NCBI GenBank assembly: GCA_919902765.1
Contig: CAKKRP010000051.1
Coordinates: 1-42,996 of the forward strand
DNA from: Gammaproteobacteria bacterium
GTDB taxonomy: Bacteria > Pseudomonadota > Gammaproteobacteria > S012-40
Length of the DNA stretch: 42,996 nucleotides
Direction: 5' to 3'
This document shows positions 26,367 to 33,389 of this stretch, piece by piece. The first letter of the stretch is position 1. The number at the start of each line of letters is the position of its first letter. The notes under the pieces are model-generated. The model saw only the letters and a list, made by a program, of their open reading frames with translations. It ran no database searches and was not told the DNA's origin. Both the position numbers and the translations under genes were made by a program.

Positions 26367-27384
26367 TCAATGTAAGAGTGCGACGCCGTAATTCCACGAC
26401 GCCGTTTCTATGCCCAACACGCCGACATAACTCTCGCCGGGATGGATATTTCCACGCTCTACGGCCCTTGCCATAGCGCGAAAAATCGCCGGCGCAGGAC
26501 AATTTCCGATTTCGTGTCCAACATAGAAGCGTTTACTATCCATGCTGTCATTTCCGGCGACGCGAATCATGGAGCGATTTACCTGCGGTACGATCAAGAC
26601 ATCGATTTTATCCGCGTTCCCGTCTACCGGCCCGAGCATGTCTTTCATGGCGCGTGCCGCCACGTCCGGCAAAACGCTGCGTATGCTGCGATGGTTGTGT
26701 ATCGCGGAACCGGACGCATCCAACGAAAATCCGACGTCGCGCAAATGAAAACGCGAGGCGATATCCGCGTGTAGTACGCGCAAACCCTTTGTTTTAGGAT
26801 TCGCCTGTACGACTATCGCTCCGCCGCCATCCGCGAATGCCAGACCGTTCATCAAATTTTCACTTGATAATTTTGCATTGGCCTTTAATAAAGGTGCGAA
26901 ATACGCCGGAGAAATGCAATCCGCCGCAGTAACTAACACCGTTTTGGCGCGCCCGCTTTCAATAAGAGTACAAGCGGTGGTTAGCGCCTGCATCGCTACC
27001 GTGCAACCCCCCCCGCAAGTCCAATGTCCGAATCTCGCCTAGACCGAGTTTTCGTTGTATTTGATAAGTGAGTGGTGGCAGCCGGTCATCCGGAGTGGAA
27101 GAGGATGTAATCAGAAAATCCACTTCGCCTACCTCTACGCCTGCCTGTTTCAAAGCACGTTGCGCCGCACGCACGGACATCTCGGTGGTGCCTAAACCAG
27201 GTTCGCGGCGCTCGCCGGTGGCCGGATCAATCACGTAGTGACGTGACTCAACGCCGAAATAATTCATAAGCGTAGTGACTGGCGTCTGCAACGCGACCTC
27301 TAATTCCGCGTTAGTCACCGGCGGCCCCGGGGAATAGTCCGCGACACCGGTGATCGCGATTTCCTTGCTGTCTCTGAATGTCAC
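26367..27384 (-). CDS. KAS III-like 3-oxoacyl-ACP synthase, reading frame shifted at a G8 tract
   Basis: The gene starts at GTG 27384 (AGGAG 8 nt upstream) and reads MTFRDSKEIAITGV to TLDLRGG. A run of eight G on the coding strand (C8 at 27007-27014) throws it out of frame. With seven G it reads on as RGGCTVAMQALTTA and continues to the stop at 26367, about 338 residues, the normal KAS III length. The catalytic cysteine is the first residue after the tract. Downstream, the usual HQAN motif is PQVN, so the catalytic His is lost, while the GN of the Asn motif (IGNCPAPA) is kept. It may prime the pathway, act as an acyltransferase, or be a second chain modifier. The frameshift is a sequencing error, a real mutation or a slippage switch. 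The sequence cannot tell which. Confidence 0.8.
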
Positions 27385-27398
27385 GAATTTCGCTCCTA

Positions 27399-27704
27399 TT
27401 ATGCGACCTTGGTCAGCGCGGTTTCCGCCAAATTATTTAAAATAAAGGCGGCCAACGTACGCACGCTATGGCATGCGGATTCGATCAGATCTTTATCGAT
27501 TTCCTTGATTTGAAAGCCATACGTCTTCTCCGAACCGACGAGCAAATCAAGCGCTTCGACGGAATCCAGGCCCAACCCGGCGCTATCCAATAGCAGGTGG
27601 TCGTCACCGATATCTTCATAGGTCAACCCCGTGTCTTCCAGTTCCAGGCGCACTAATAGCAAATTACGCTTGATATGCTCGATTACTTCGCTCTCACTCT
27701 TCAT
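27399..27704 (-). CDS. Acyl carrier protein
   Basis: A small acidic carrier protein with the phosphopantetheine attachment motif GLDSVEALDLL. The modified serine is residue 48 from the chosen start. ATG 27704 is preferred to the ATG at 27710 because AGGAG sits 8 nt before it but only 2 nt before the other. At about 101 residues it is longer than typical FabA-pathway ACPs (about 78), with an extended helix I and a C-terminal tail. It carries the growing chain among the operon's KS, KR, DH and TE, and is presumably activated by the transferase at 16472. It is the only ACP in the window. Confidence 0.92.
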   Translation of the reverse strand: MKSESEVIEHIKRNLLLVRLELEDTGLTYEDIGDDHLLLDSAGLGLDSVEALDLLVGSEKTYGFQIKEIDKDLIESACHSVRTLAAFILNNLAETALTKVA

Positions 27705-27740
27705 GATCATCTCTCCTAGTTAAGTTGACGAAAGTCGCCG

Positions 27741-28280
27741 TTATACATCTATGCGCAGAACATCGCTGTTGTTTATGAACGATGCCACGGCGGCCTGCAC
27801 AATCGGTTGTTGCTCTACGTTAGCAATTGCTTGATATAAATTAATTTGAGCGCGTGCGCATCGCACGCCCTCATGATAGGCGGCGCACTTAAAGCTATGT
27901 ATGGCCCCTTTGTAATCTCCCACCGTCAATTCACCTGTGCCGCGCACGATTTTGCAATCAAAAACGATTGTTTGGTGAGGCCTTACCGTCTTATTAAACT
28001 TCGCGGTGTCCACACCGACCAAATAGCCAGGGATAATTTTTCCTGCCTGTTTATTCAAAAACAATCTGGCGGCTTGCGCCATACACTCAAGCAATACCAC
28101 GCCCGGCACTATTGGATCTCCCGGAAAATGGCCTGCAAAATACGGCTCATCCGGTCGAAAGGTATGTGTAATCCACGCGCGCCCTTGCGCCTCATCTACT
28201 ACTGCATCGTCAGCAAATAAGAATGGCGCGCGATGCGGCAAATAACTAAGTACATCAATTTTCTGTTGAACGCCCGACAT
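27741..28280 (-). CDS. FabZ-like 3-hydroxyacyl-ACP dehydratase
   Basis: The 179-residue hotdog protein has the FabZ/FabA signatures LPHRAPFLFADD and YFAGHFPGDPIVPGVVLLECMAQA. The catalytic His51 and Glu65 are both present. It should dehydrate 3-hydroxyacyl-ACP to the trans-2-enoyl form. No enoyl reductase gene was found in the operon, so double bonds may be kept, giving a polyene. Alternatively, the housekeeping reductase acts. The protein is about 30 residues longer than FabZ at the C-terminus. It follows a shorter hotdog gene lacking the histidine, and the two could form a heterodimer as reported for ApeI/ApeP. Confidence 0.92.
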   Translation of the reverse strand: MSGVQQKIDVLSYLPHRAPFLFADDAVVDEAQGRAWITHTFRPDEPYFAGHFPGDPIVPGVVLLECMAQAARLFLNKQAGKIIPGYLVGVDTAKFNKTVRPHQTIVFDCKIVRGTGELTVGDYKGAIHSFKCAAYHEGVRCARAQINLYQAIANVEQQPIVQAAVASFINNSDVLRIDV

Positions 28281-28326
28281 TTAACACCCTCCTCGACATA
28301 ATTTGAATTTCAGAATTTGAAATATT

Positions 28327-28695
28327 TTATTGGCCGTTGAATATGGTTACCGTAAAACAAAAAATGGGTGCCGCTGCTGTTTTTAATTTTACATACAATA
28401 TTAAACTGGACGGACTAGGTACCACATTCGGCAGATGCGCGTTTTCCACCCCAACCAAGTAGCCGCTGTTGTCTCCCTCGGTTTCTTCAGATGTAAGCGC
28501 GCGAAGCAGTAACCCGCTGGATTGTGCCATCGCCTCTACCAACAGGTAACCAGGAAGCCCCTGAGGATACGCATAACGATTTTGACCTTCCAAAATGGTC
28601 AAGCCGAAAGCTCCGGACTGCGTTTCACGGTTTACGGAAAATACGTCATCTATGTAGCGGAACGGCGGTTTTTGTCGTAACGAATCAATCTGCAT
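28327..28695 (-). CDS. Hotdog-fold dehydratase-like protein lacking the catalytic histidine
   Basis: The 122-residue product, first gene of the operon, aligns by eye with FabZ. KPPFRYIDDVF corresponds to the HRxPFLxxD start, and QGLPGYLLVEAMAQSS to the PxVPGVLxxEAMAQ helix, retaining Glu54. The GHFPG histidine position is Arg40 (NRYAYP), so the usual dyad is incomplete. It also stops soon after the third strand and is short for a full hotdog. It is probably a structural or substrate-shaping partner for the intact dehydratase encoded next (46-bp gap). The start at 28695 lies about 55 bp from the predicted transcription start. Confidence 0.72.
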   Translation of the reverse strand: MQIDSLRQKPPFRYIDDVFSVNRETQSGAFGLTILEGQNRYAYPQGLPGYLLVEAMAQSSGLLLRALTSEETEGDNSGYLVGVENAHLPNVVPSPSSLILYVKLKTAAAPIFCFTVTIFNGQ

Positions 28696-28756
28696 AAATA
28701 CATCCCGATTTAAATTGGAGAATTGAAATTCTCTATTGCGTCAACTCATGGTCAGG

Positions 28757-28801
28757 ATACTATGCATCGGGAGGGAAAAATGTAACTGTCAGATCTGACA
28801 G
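28757..28801 (-). promoter_or_regulatory. lux box and promoter of the biosynthetic operon
   Basis: CTGTCAGATCTGACAG (28786-28801) is a perfect 16-bp palindrome of the CT-N12-AG lux-box class. Reading leftward, a -35-like TTACAT abuts it at 28785-28780. A 17-bp spacer follows, then TAGTAT as -10 at 28762-28757. The centre of the box is thus about -42 to -43 relative to a start near 28750, the classical place for LuxR activation. The first gene starts at 28695. Confidence 0.85.
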
Positions 28802-29068
28802 CTATAGCGAAAACCAAGGCTGGAGCCGGGGCAATGAATTCTGGTCGATAAAATGTCGTAATTAATGACCTTGGCATTTATTGACGCTGGTCTTTTTGCT
28901 CAGACAAGAACGGCCAGTTGGAGTTTAGGCGTGTGGTTTTTTTTGGGATTACTGTATGTCAAAAGACAGAAAATATCGTGAAAATCATTCGTAGCGAACT
29001 GTCGATTCTACAGAAATTACGGTGGACACAAAGGTTGTCGGCTTACTTAGTATGGAATCGATATAATT
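28802..29068. other. Intergenic, AT-rich, no gene recognised
   Basis: Between the operon promoter and the end of the MFS gene only a short plus-strand frame (from 28918) occurs. It runs into the antisense of the MFS gene and shows no family motif. Nothing else was recognised. Confidence 0.4.
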
Positions 29069-30289
29069 TTATTTATGATCGTGCAATTTGGTCCTGCGAA
29101 ATGCGACCAATATCAGTACATCGTACACAATCTTCAACACGCCACACGCCACCAACGGTGCCGCCAACCATCCGGTAGCCAGCAATGCACCACCCAGCGT
29201 AGGGCTAGCCGCCGCCGCCAGGCTGCGCGGCACCGCAGTGAAACTCGCCGCCGCCGCGCGTTCGGCGGGCGTCACCGCCGCCATCACAAAGGCCGTGCGT
29301 GTCGGTACATCCATTTGCGACAACGCGCTACGCACCAATAAAAATATTAAGGCCACCGGCAGGGTCGGTGAAAAAGCCGCTAAAATCAGGCAAATATTGG
29401 CCGGTATGTGGGTGTAGACCATGGTGTTCAATAAACCTATGCGTTTGGCGAGCCACGGCGCTAACAACTGTGATAACGCAGTTAATAATCCAGCCCAAAA
29501 GAAAAATACGCCTGCCATCGCCAACGATAACTCAAAACGCTGAAACAACCACAAGGCTAATAATGCGTTGACCATCAGTCCGCCCGCAAAGGCGTCCAGT
29601 GAAAATAATGCCGCGAGCTTGAATACGATACTACGCGAGGGACCCAAGGGCGTGGGTGAGGTGTGGTGTGGCAGCGGTGTTATGGGAATTTTGCGATATA
29701 GCCACCAAATAATGCCGCCGACGACGCCATAAAAAACAAACATGCCACGCAAGGCCCATAGTGCGTCGATGGCGTAGGTGTGCGTGATCCATTGCGGCGC
29801 GGCGGCCGCCAGCGCGCCGAATGCCGCGCACAATGTGCCTAATAAACTATAGCGCGCGTATAGGGCCGTGCGCGCATTGCCGCTAGCGCCGGCTGCGAGA
29901 CGTGCGTGCTCCAATGGTAAAAATACGCTTACGTCGCCCGCGCTGGGGTTTAGCGTGCCGATAAAGGCGATTATAAATAACGGCCAGAATTCCGTTTGAA
30001 AAGCGAATAATAATCCGGTGGAAAACATCAATACCGCCGCGCCGCGCAACAAACGTTGCTGCGAAAAGCGGTGGCCCCATATACCCACTGCAATAGTGAG
30101 CAGCGCAGACCCCAATAGCGTAGAACTCGCGAGAAAACCCACTTCCCAGGTGCCCAGGCCCAGCGCCAACAAGTAGGCGGGGAGTAATACGGCGACATAT
30201 CCATCGACGAAGGCGCGCAGACTGCGGCCGATTAACAGGCGTAGCGCGACGGGTTCTGTGTGCGGGGGAAGTAGCCATTTTTCTAGCAT
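29069..30289 (-). CDS. Major facilitator superfamily transporter
   Basis: The 406-residue membrane protein has about 12 hydrophobic helices and an MFS-like loop between helices 2 and 3 (GHRFSQQRLLRGAAV, a weak form of G-x3-D-R-x-G-R-R). It also has a central cytoplasmic loop near 200-220 and a second half opening with FKLAALFSLDAFAGGLMV. Substrate is not predictable; a drug-exporter-like or sugar-exporter-like role is possible. It lies upstream of the quorum-regulated operon on the same strand, but 370 bp containing the lux promoter separates them. It is therefore probably not part of that unit. The stop at 29069 and the ATG at 30289 give a normal length. Confidence 0.85.
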   Translation of the reverse strand: MLEKWLLPPHTEPVALRLLIGRSLRAFVDGYVAVLLPAYLLALGLGTWEVGFLASSTLLGSALLTIAVGIWGHRFSQQRLLRGAAVLMFSTGLLFAFQTEFWPLFIIAFIGTLNPSAGDVSVFLPLEHARLAAGASGNARTALYARYSLLGTLCAAFGALAAAAPQWITHTYAIDALWALRGMFVFYGVVGGIIWWLYRKIPITPLPHHTSPTPLGPSRSIVFKLAALFSLDAFAGGLMVNALLALWLFQRFELSLAMAGVFFFWAGLLTALSQLLAPWLAKRIGLLNTMVYTHIPANICLILAAFSPTLPVALIFLLVRSALSQMDVPTRTAFVMAAVTPAERAAAASFTAVPRSLAAAASPTLGGALLATGWLAAPLVACGVLKIVYDVLILVAFRRTKLHDHK

Positions 30290-30338
30290 AGACGTCTCAT
30301 CACCCTACGTTAACTTTTTAGAGGTTCCCTTTAGTAAC

Positions 30339-30391
30339 TATTCAGCATGTGAGCCCCCCCTTTGAAAAAGGGGGGGGGTGGAGGGGGATTT
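30339..30391. repeat. Dispersed GC-rich palindromic repeat, copy A
   Basis: TATTCAGCATGTGAG is followed by a C7-TTTGAAAAA-G9 hairpin core and a TGGAGGGGGATTT tail. It matches copy B at 37396-37446 over almost its whole length (TATTC-GCATGT-AGC, the poly-C/poly-G hairpin, TGGAGGGGGATT). It lies between two minus-strand genes. REP-like repeats of this sort are common in proteobacterial intergenic DNA and can act as transcription attenuators. Confidence 0.7.
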
Positions 30392-30424
30392 TAATTGATG
30401 GGTACCTGGCGATGATGTTCACGC

Positions 30425-31207
30425 CTATTTAAATATCATCCGCATCATCTTGCCATGTGTCTTTTCGGCGAGCGTTTGATATTCCCATAAGGTATCCGGG
30501 TTGTCGCGTCCTAAAGGTAAGGTGAAAACGGGCGCTGGAATGCTGAAATAATGGATTTCGTCCGTTGCGGGCTCATCGCCGATCAACAAATAGGCACCCG
30601 GCGCCGGCGCGTTTTGTGCGGCGCGTTTAAAGGCGTCGCCTATGGTTTCGTTATAACCGGTAAACGGCGCGCCTTCCATCAGGTGGTCGAACATTTCACC
30701 CATGGTGCCGGAATAGGTCGCGGCATTGCCGTCGGAAAACCAGGTGATGGCGGTCAATTTTTTGCCGGAACGCGTGACGATTAAACGTAAAATGGGAATT
30801 AAAAAATTCGATATTCCGTGCATAGACCCGCTGGCATCGACGATCAAGTGTAAATCTTTGCCGGGAAGGTCGTGTAGGCCTTGCACGAACAAATCGAAGT
30901 CTTTGCGTCCCTTGCTGCCTTCCAGACCCGCGTACCCTAATACTTGATCGGCTTGAGTCTTGGGGTCGCTGGCGGCGAGATGTTCCAAGTCGCTTTTTAA
31001 ACGCGCCTCTTTCTTTTCTTCGTTTGCCAGTTGCGCGCGCAATTCTTGTATTTCGGCCTTCAATTTCGGCACTTGCTCGGTGGTTGCAAGTTTGTAGGTC
31101 ATCAGTGTAATAATGAAAATAAACAAAAACATCGTCAACATCTGCATGGCGATGTCGGCCAAGATTTGGTAGATGCCGTCGCGCGATGCCGTTTTTCTAC
31201 CCCGCAT
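30425..31207 (-). CDS. MotB/ExbD-like membrane protein fused to a von Willebrand factor A domain
   Basis: The 260-residue protein has a short basic N-terminus, then one helix with the pattern ILADIAMQMLTMFLFIFIITL. Asp18 sits at the position of the proton-binding aspartate of MotB/ExbD/TolR. A charged coiled coil (about 45-80) follows, then a vWA domain whose MIDAS motif DASGSM (124-129) is intact. Peptidoglycan-binding OmpA or ExbD C-terminal domains are absent. Lying 7 bp after a MotA/ExbB-like gene, it likely forms the stator-type proton channel's plug subunit. The vWA domain would replace the usual peptidoglycan or TonB contact and bind a partner protein in the periplasm through a metal ion. 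The function of such fusions is not known to me. Confidence 0.78.
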   Translation of the reverse strand: MRGRKTASRDGIYQILADIAMQMLTMFLFIFIITLMTYKLATTEQVPKLKAEIQELRAQLANEEKKEARLKSDLEHLAASDPKTQADQVLGYAGLEGSKGRKDFDLFVQGLHDLPGKDLHLIVDASGSMHGISNFLIPILRLIVTRSGKKLTAITWFSDGNAATYSGTMGEMFDHLMEGAPFTGYNETIGDAFKRAAQNAPAPGAYLLIGDEPATDEIHYFSIPAPVFTLPLGRDNPDTLWEYQTLAEKTHGKMMRMIFK

Positions 31208-31214
31208 GAGTGTC

Positions 31215-32252
31215 CTACCGCCAGCCTATCATGCGCGCGATATAGAGTTTTATTTTGCCCCACCACGAGCCATAGCGCATGGTTTGCAAATCCAATTCAT
31301 GGCGCAATAACGCGGCATATTCATGATGGTTTTGCAAAAATTCGCGCAGGCGTTGACGTTCTTCTTGGTTTCCCGCGACCGCTTGCATGTGTTGAATTTG
31401 TTGTTGGAATTCGGCCATAGAATTGCGTGTTTTTGCAAAGACGCCGTGCAATTGTTCGACATTATTGCTGAGCACCTGTACTTGCGCGTCGAGCAGACGC
31501 AGATCGCGTTCCAACGACGGTTCCATGTCCGTTGCGCAATGCACCAAACATATGCGCAACATCGCGTCTTGCAGCGAATCGACGCCGTTTTCATTGATCT
31601 GTGCGAACATACGCAGCAACACGCCACCAAACACCGCGCCCAATAAAGTGGTGTAAAATGCCGTACCCATCCCGGCCATGGCACTGCGCAGGCCGCGCAA
31701 TAATTCGTCTTGGTCTTGTCCTAACGCATCCAATGATCCGGTCAAGCCCGTCAAGGTCATCGTCAAACCCATTACGGTGCCGATCAATCCCATGGTGATC
31801 AAGATATTGCCCAATAACTCGACCATTTGCGACAGGCGTAAAAAATGCGCGACTTCGATTTCGATGAGGGTGCTGACATCGGGACGCGCGCCTCCGCTGA
31901 TAACCACGGTGCGCAAGGCGTGAAAAAAACGTTCTACGACACGGCGGCTAGTGGGGTTGCCGCTAATGCCGGTCAGCCCTTGATGTTCGGCGTAGGATTC
32001 CAGTTCGGTGACTTTGACATATTCTTGAGTGACCAGCCAGGTGATCGCAAAACTCAACAACACGCCGAATAAAAACAACACCAAAATGATCCACGTGACA
32101 CGGCTAGGGTCGTGTTTAATGAAATCCCAGACCTTGGTGTCTTGATACAGGCTCAGGTATGCCGCCAGCGCCGCCGCCGCCCATGCGACCCATAACATCA
32201 TGGTGCGATAGCCGCGTTGCGCCGCAAAATTTTTGTTGACCGCTTGGGTCAT
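31215..32252 (-). CDS. MotA/TolQ/ExbB-family proton-channel protein
   Basis: The 345-residue protein has two N-terminal helices (about 18-35 and 53-75), a cytoplasmic segment and the MotA/ExbB core. That core comprises the third and fourth helices, LLGNILITMGLIGTVMGLTMTLTGL and GMGTAFYTTLLGAVFGGVLLRM, including the family's conserved Gly and Thr residues. A long cytoplasmic, coiled-coil C-terminus of about 115 residues follows, longer than in ExbB/TolQ. It is expected to form a pentamer around a dimer of the vWA-fused partner encoded next, using the proton gradient. A GGGGGG site lies about 6 nt before ATG 32252. The layout recalls ZorA/ZorB of Zorya defence and other MotAB-like units, but no associated nuclease or helicase gene is present. 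Confidence 0.85.
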   Translation of the reverse strand: MTQAVNKNFAAQRGYRTMMLWVAWAAAALAAYLSLYQDTKVWDFIKHDPSRVTWIILVLFLFGVLLSFAITWLVTQEYVKVTELESYAEHQGLTGISGNPTSRRVVERFFHALRTVVISGGARPDVSTLIEIEVAHFLRLSQMVELLGNILITMGLIGTVMGLTMTLTGLTGSLDALGQDQDELLRGLRSAMAGMGTAFYTTLLGAVFGGVLLRMFAQINENGVDSLQDAMLRICLVHCATDMEPSLERDLRLLDAQVQVLSNNVEQLHGVFAKTRNSMAEFQQQIQHMQAVAGNQEERQRLREFLQNHHEYAALLRHELDLQTMRYGSWWGKIKLYIARMIGWR

Positions 32253-32356
32253 CGTTTCCCCCCTTAGGTAACGATTACTCCCGAGTGCAGGGATGCATGA
32301 GGTAGGGCAACGCCTGGAGCAGTTGCCGAAGGAATAAAAAGCGTTTCGATCTTTCC

Positions 32357-32557
32357 CTAGCGCTTAAAAAACCAAACTAAAAAACTAAAGATCAGGCTCA
32401 ACAGCAGCGATGTCATGAGCGGGAAATAAAATCGAAAACCGCCCCGCTCAATGACGATATCCCCCGGCAATCGGCCTAATCCTATGCGCTGCAACCATGG
32501 CCACAAAAATCCGACGCAGACGATGGTGAGCCCCAGGATGACCAGCCAGCGTCCCAT
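32357..32557 (-). CDS. DUF2905 family small membrane protein
   Basis: The 66-residue protein has two helices flanking the conserved motif RIGLGRLPGDIVIERGGFRFYFPL, which defines DUF2905. Function unknown. It begins 3 bp after the rpiA stop on the same strand, so it is probably co-transcribed and coupled with rpiA. The length is typical of the family. Confidence 0.88.
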   Translation of the reverse strand: MGRWLVILGLTIVCVGFLWPWLQRIGLGRLPGDIVIERGGFRFYFPLMTSLLLSLIFSFLVWFFKR

Positions 32558-32560
32558 AAA

Positions 32561-33223
32561 TTATTTTAAGGTGCGCACCCCGTTACGGGTGCCCAGTAGT
32601 AGCACATCCGCAGCGCGTCGCGCAAACAGGCCGTTGGTGACCACGCCCACGATATTATTCAATTCCGTTTCGAGCTTGACGGGATCGACGATGTTGAGGT
32701 GATGTAGATCGAGGATGATATTGCCGTTATCGGTGACAAAACCTTCGCGATAGACCGGCTGTCCGCCGAGCTTGACCAGATGGCGCGCGACATAACCGCG
32801 CGCCATCGGGATGACCTCGACCGGTAGCGGAAACTTGCCCAAGACATCGACTAATTTGCTTTCATCGGCGATGCAGACGAATTTTTTGGCCACCGCCGCG
32901 ACGATTTTTTCGCGCGTCAACGCCCCGCCACCGCCCTTGATCAGGCGTAGATGATGGTCGGATTCGTCGGCACCATCGACGTACACCGCCATTTCGTTGA
33001 CCTCGTTTAAATCGAGAACGAGGATGCCGTGGCGCTTGAGGCGTTCGGCGGTGGCCACCGAACTGGCGACCGCGCCGTCGATTTTACCTTTGATACCCGC
33101 CAGGGCGTCAATAAAAAAATTGGCGGTGGAACCGGTGCCCACGCCTATGATAGTCCCCATCTCAACGTACTCTAGCGCCGCTTTGGCCACGGCCTGCTTC
33201 ATTTCATCTTGCGTCATACCCAT
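32561..33223 (-). CDS. rpiA: Ribose-5-phosphate isomerase A
   Basis: It interconverts ribose-5-phosphate and ribulose-5-phosphate in the pentose phosphate pathway. The 220-residue cytoplasmic protein has the family motifs [42 protein letters not shown] (catalytic Asp, Glu and Lys region) and [11 protein letters not shown]. The length is as in E. coli RpiA. It is divergent from ilvA, an arrangement seen in many gammaproteobacteria. Confidence 0.97.
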   Translation of the reverse strand: MGMTQDEMKQAVAKAALEYVEMGTIIGVGTGSTANFFIDALAGIKGKIDGAVASSVATAERLKRHGILVLDLNEVNEMAVYVDGADESDHHLRLIKGGGGALTREKIVAAVAKKFVCIADESKLVDVLGKFPLPVEVIPMARGYVARHLVKLGGQPVYREGFVTDNGNIILDLHHLNIVDPVKLETELNNIVGVVTNGLFARRAADVLLLGTRNGVRTLK

Positions 33224-33389
33224 GCTCTCATATTCATAGACGATAGTCGCGCGGCAACTGCCCCCTGCATTGCCTTTATGCCCTCGGGGTACTACCCCTC
33301 GTGCGTTCTTGCAACGGCAAGCATACCTGGGTTCGCGCGCCAGGGAAAGGGCGGGTGACGCGCGCGGGCTTTTTTGCTAAGGTGGCGGG

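Noticed and set aside
22443-28695. Naming the operon an aryl polyene cluster
   Set aside because: The KS-CLF, DH pair, TE and LolA-like parts match. However, the ammonia-lyase-like, adenylate-ligase, methyltransferase/acyltransferase and MMPL genes are missing, and an ABC exporter and LuxI/LuxR are present instead. Only resemblance is claimed.
28918-29178. Plus-strand frame of 86 residues between the operon promoter and the MFS gene
   Set aside because: Its second half is antisense to the MFS gene, it has no family motif, and no clear ribosome-binding site precedes it.
30425-32252. Zorya anti-phage system
   Set aside because: The MotA-like protein recalls ZorA, but the partner carries a vWA domain instead of a peptidoglycan-binding domain, and no ZorC/ZorD or ZorE gene is nearby.
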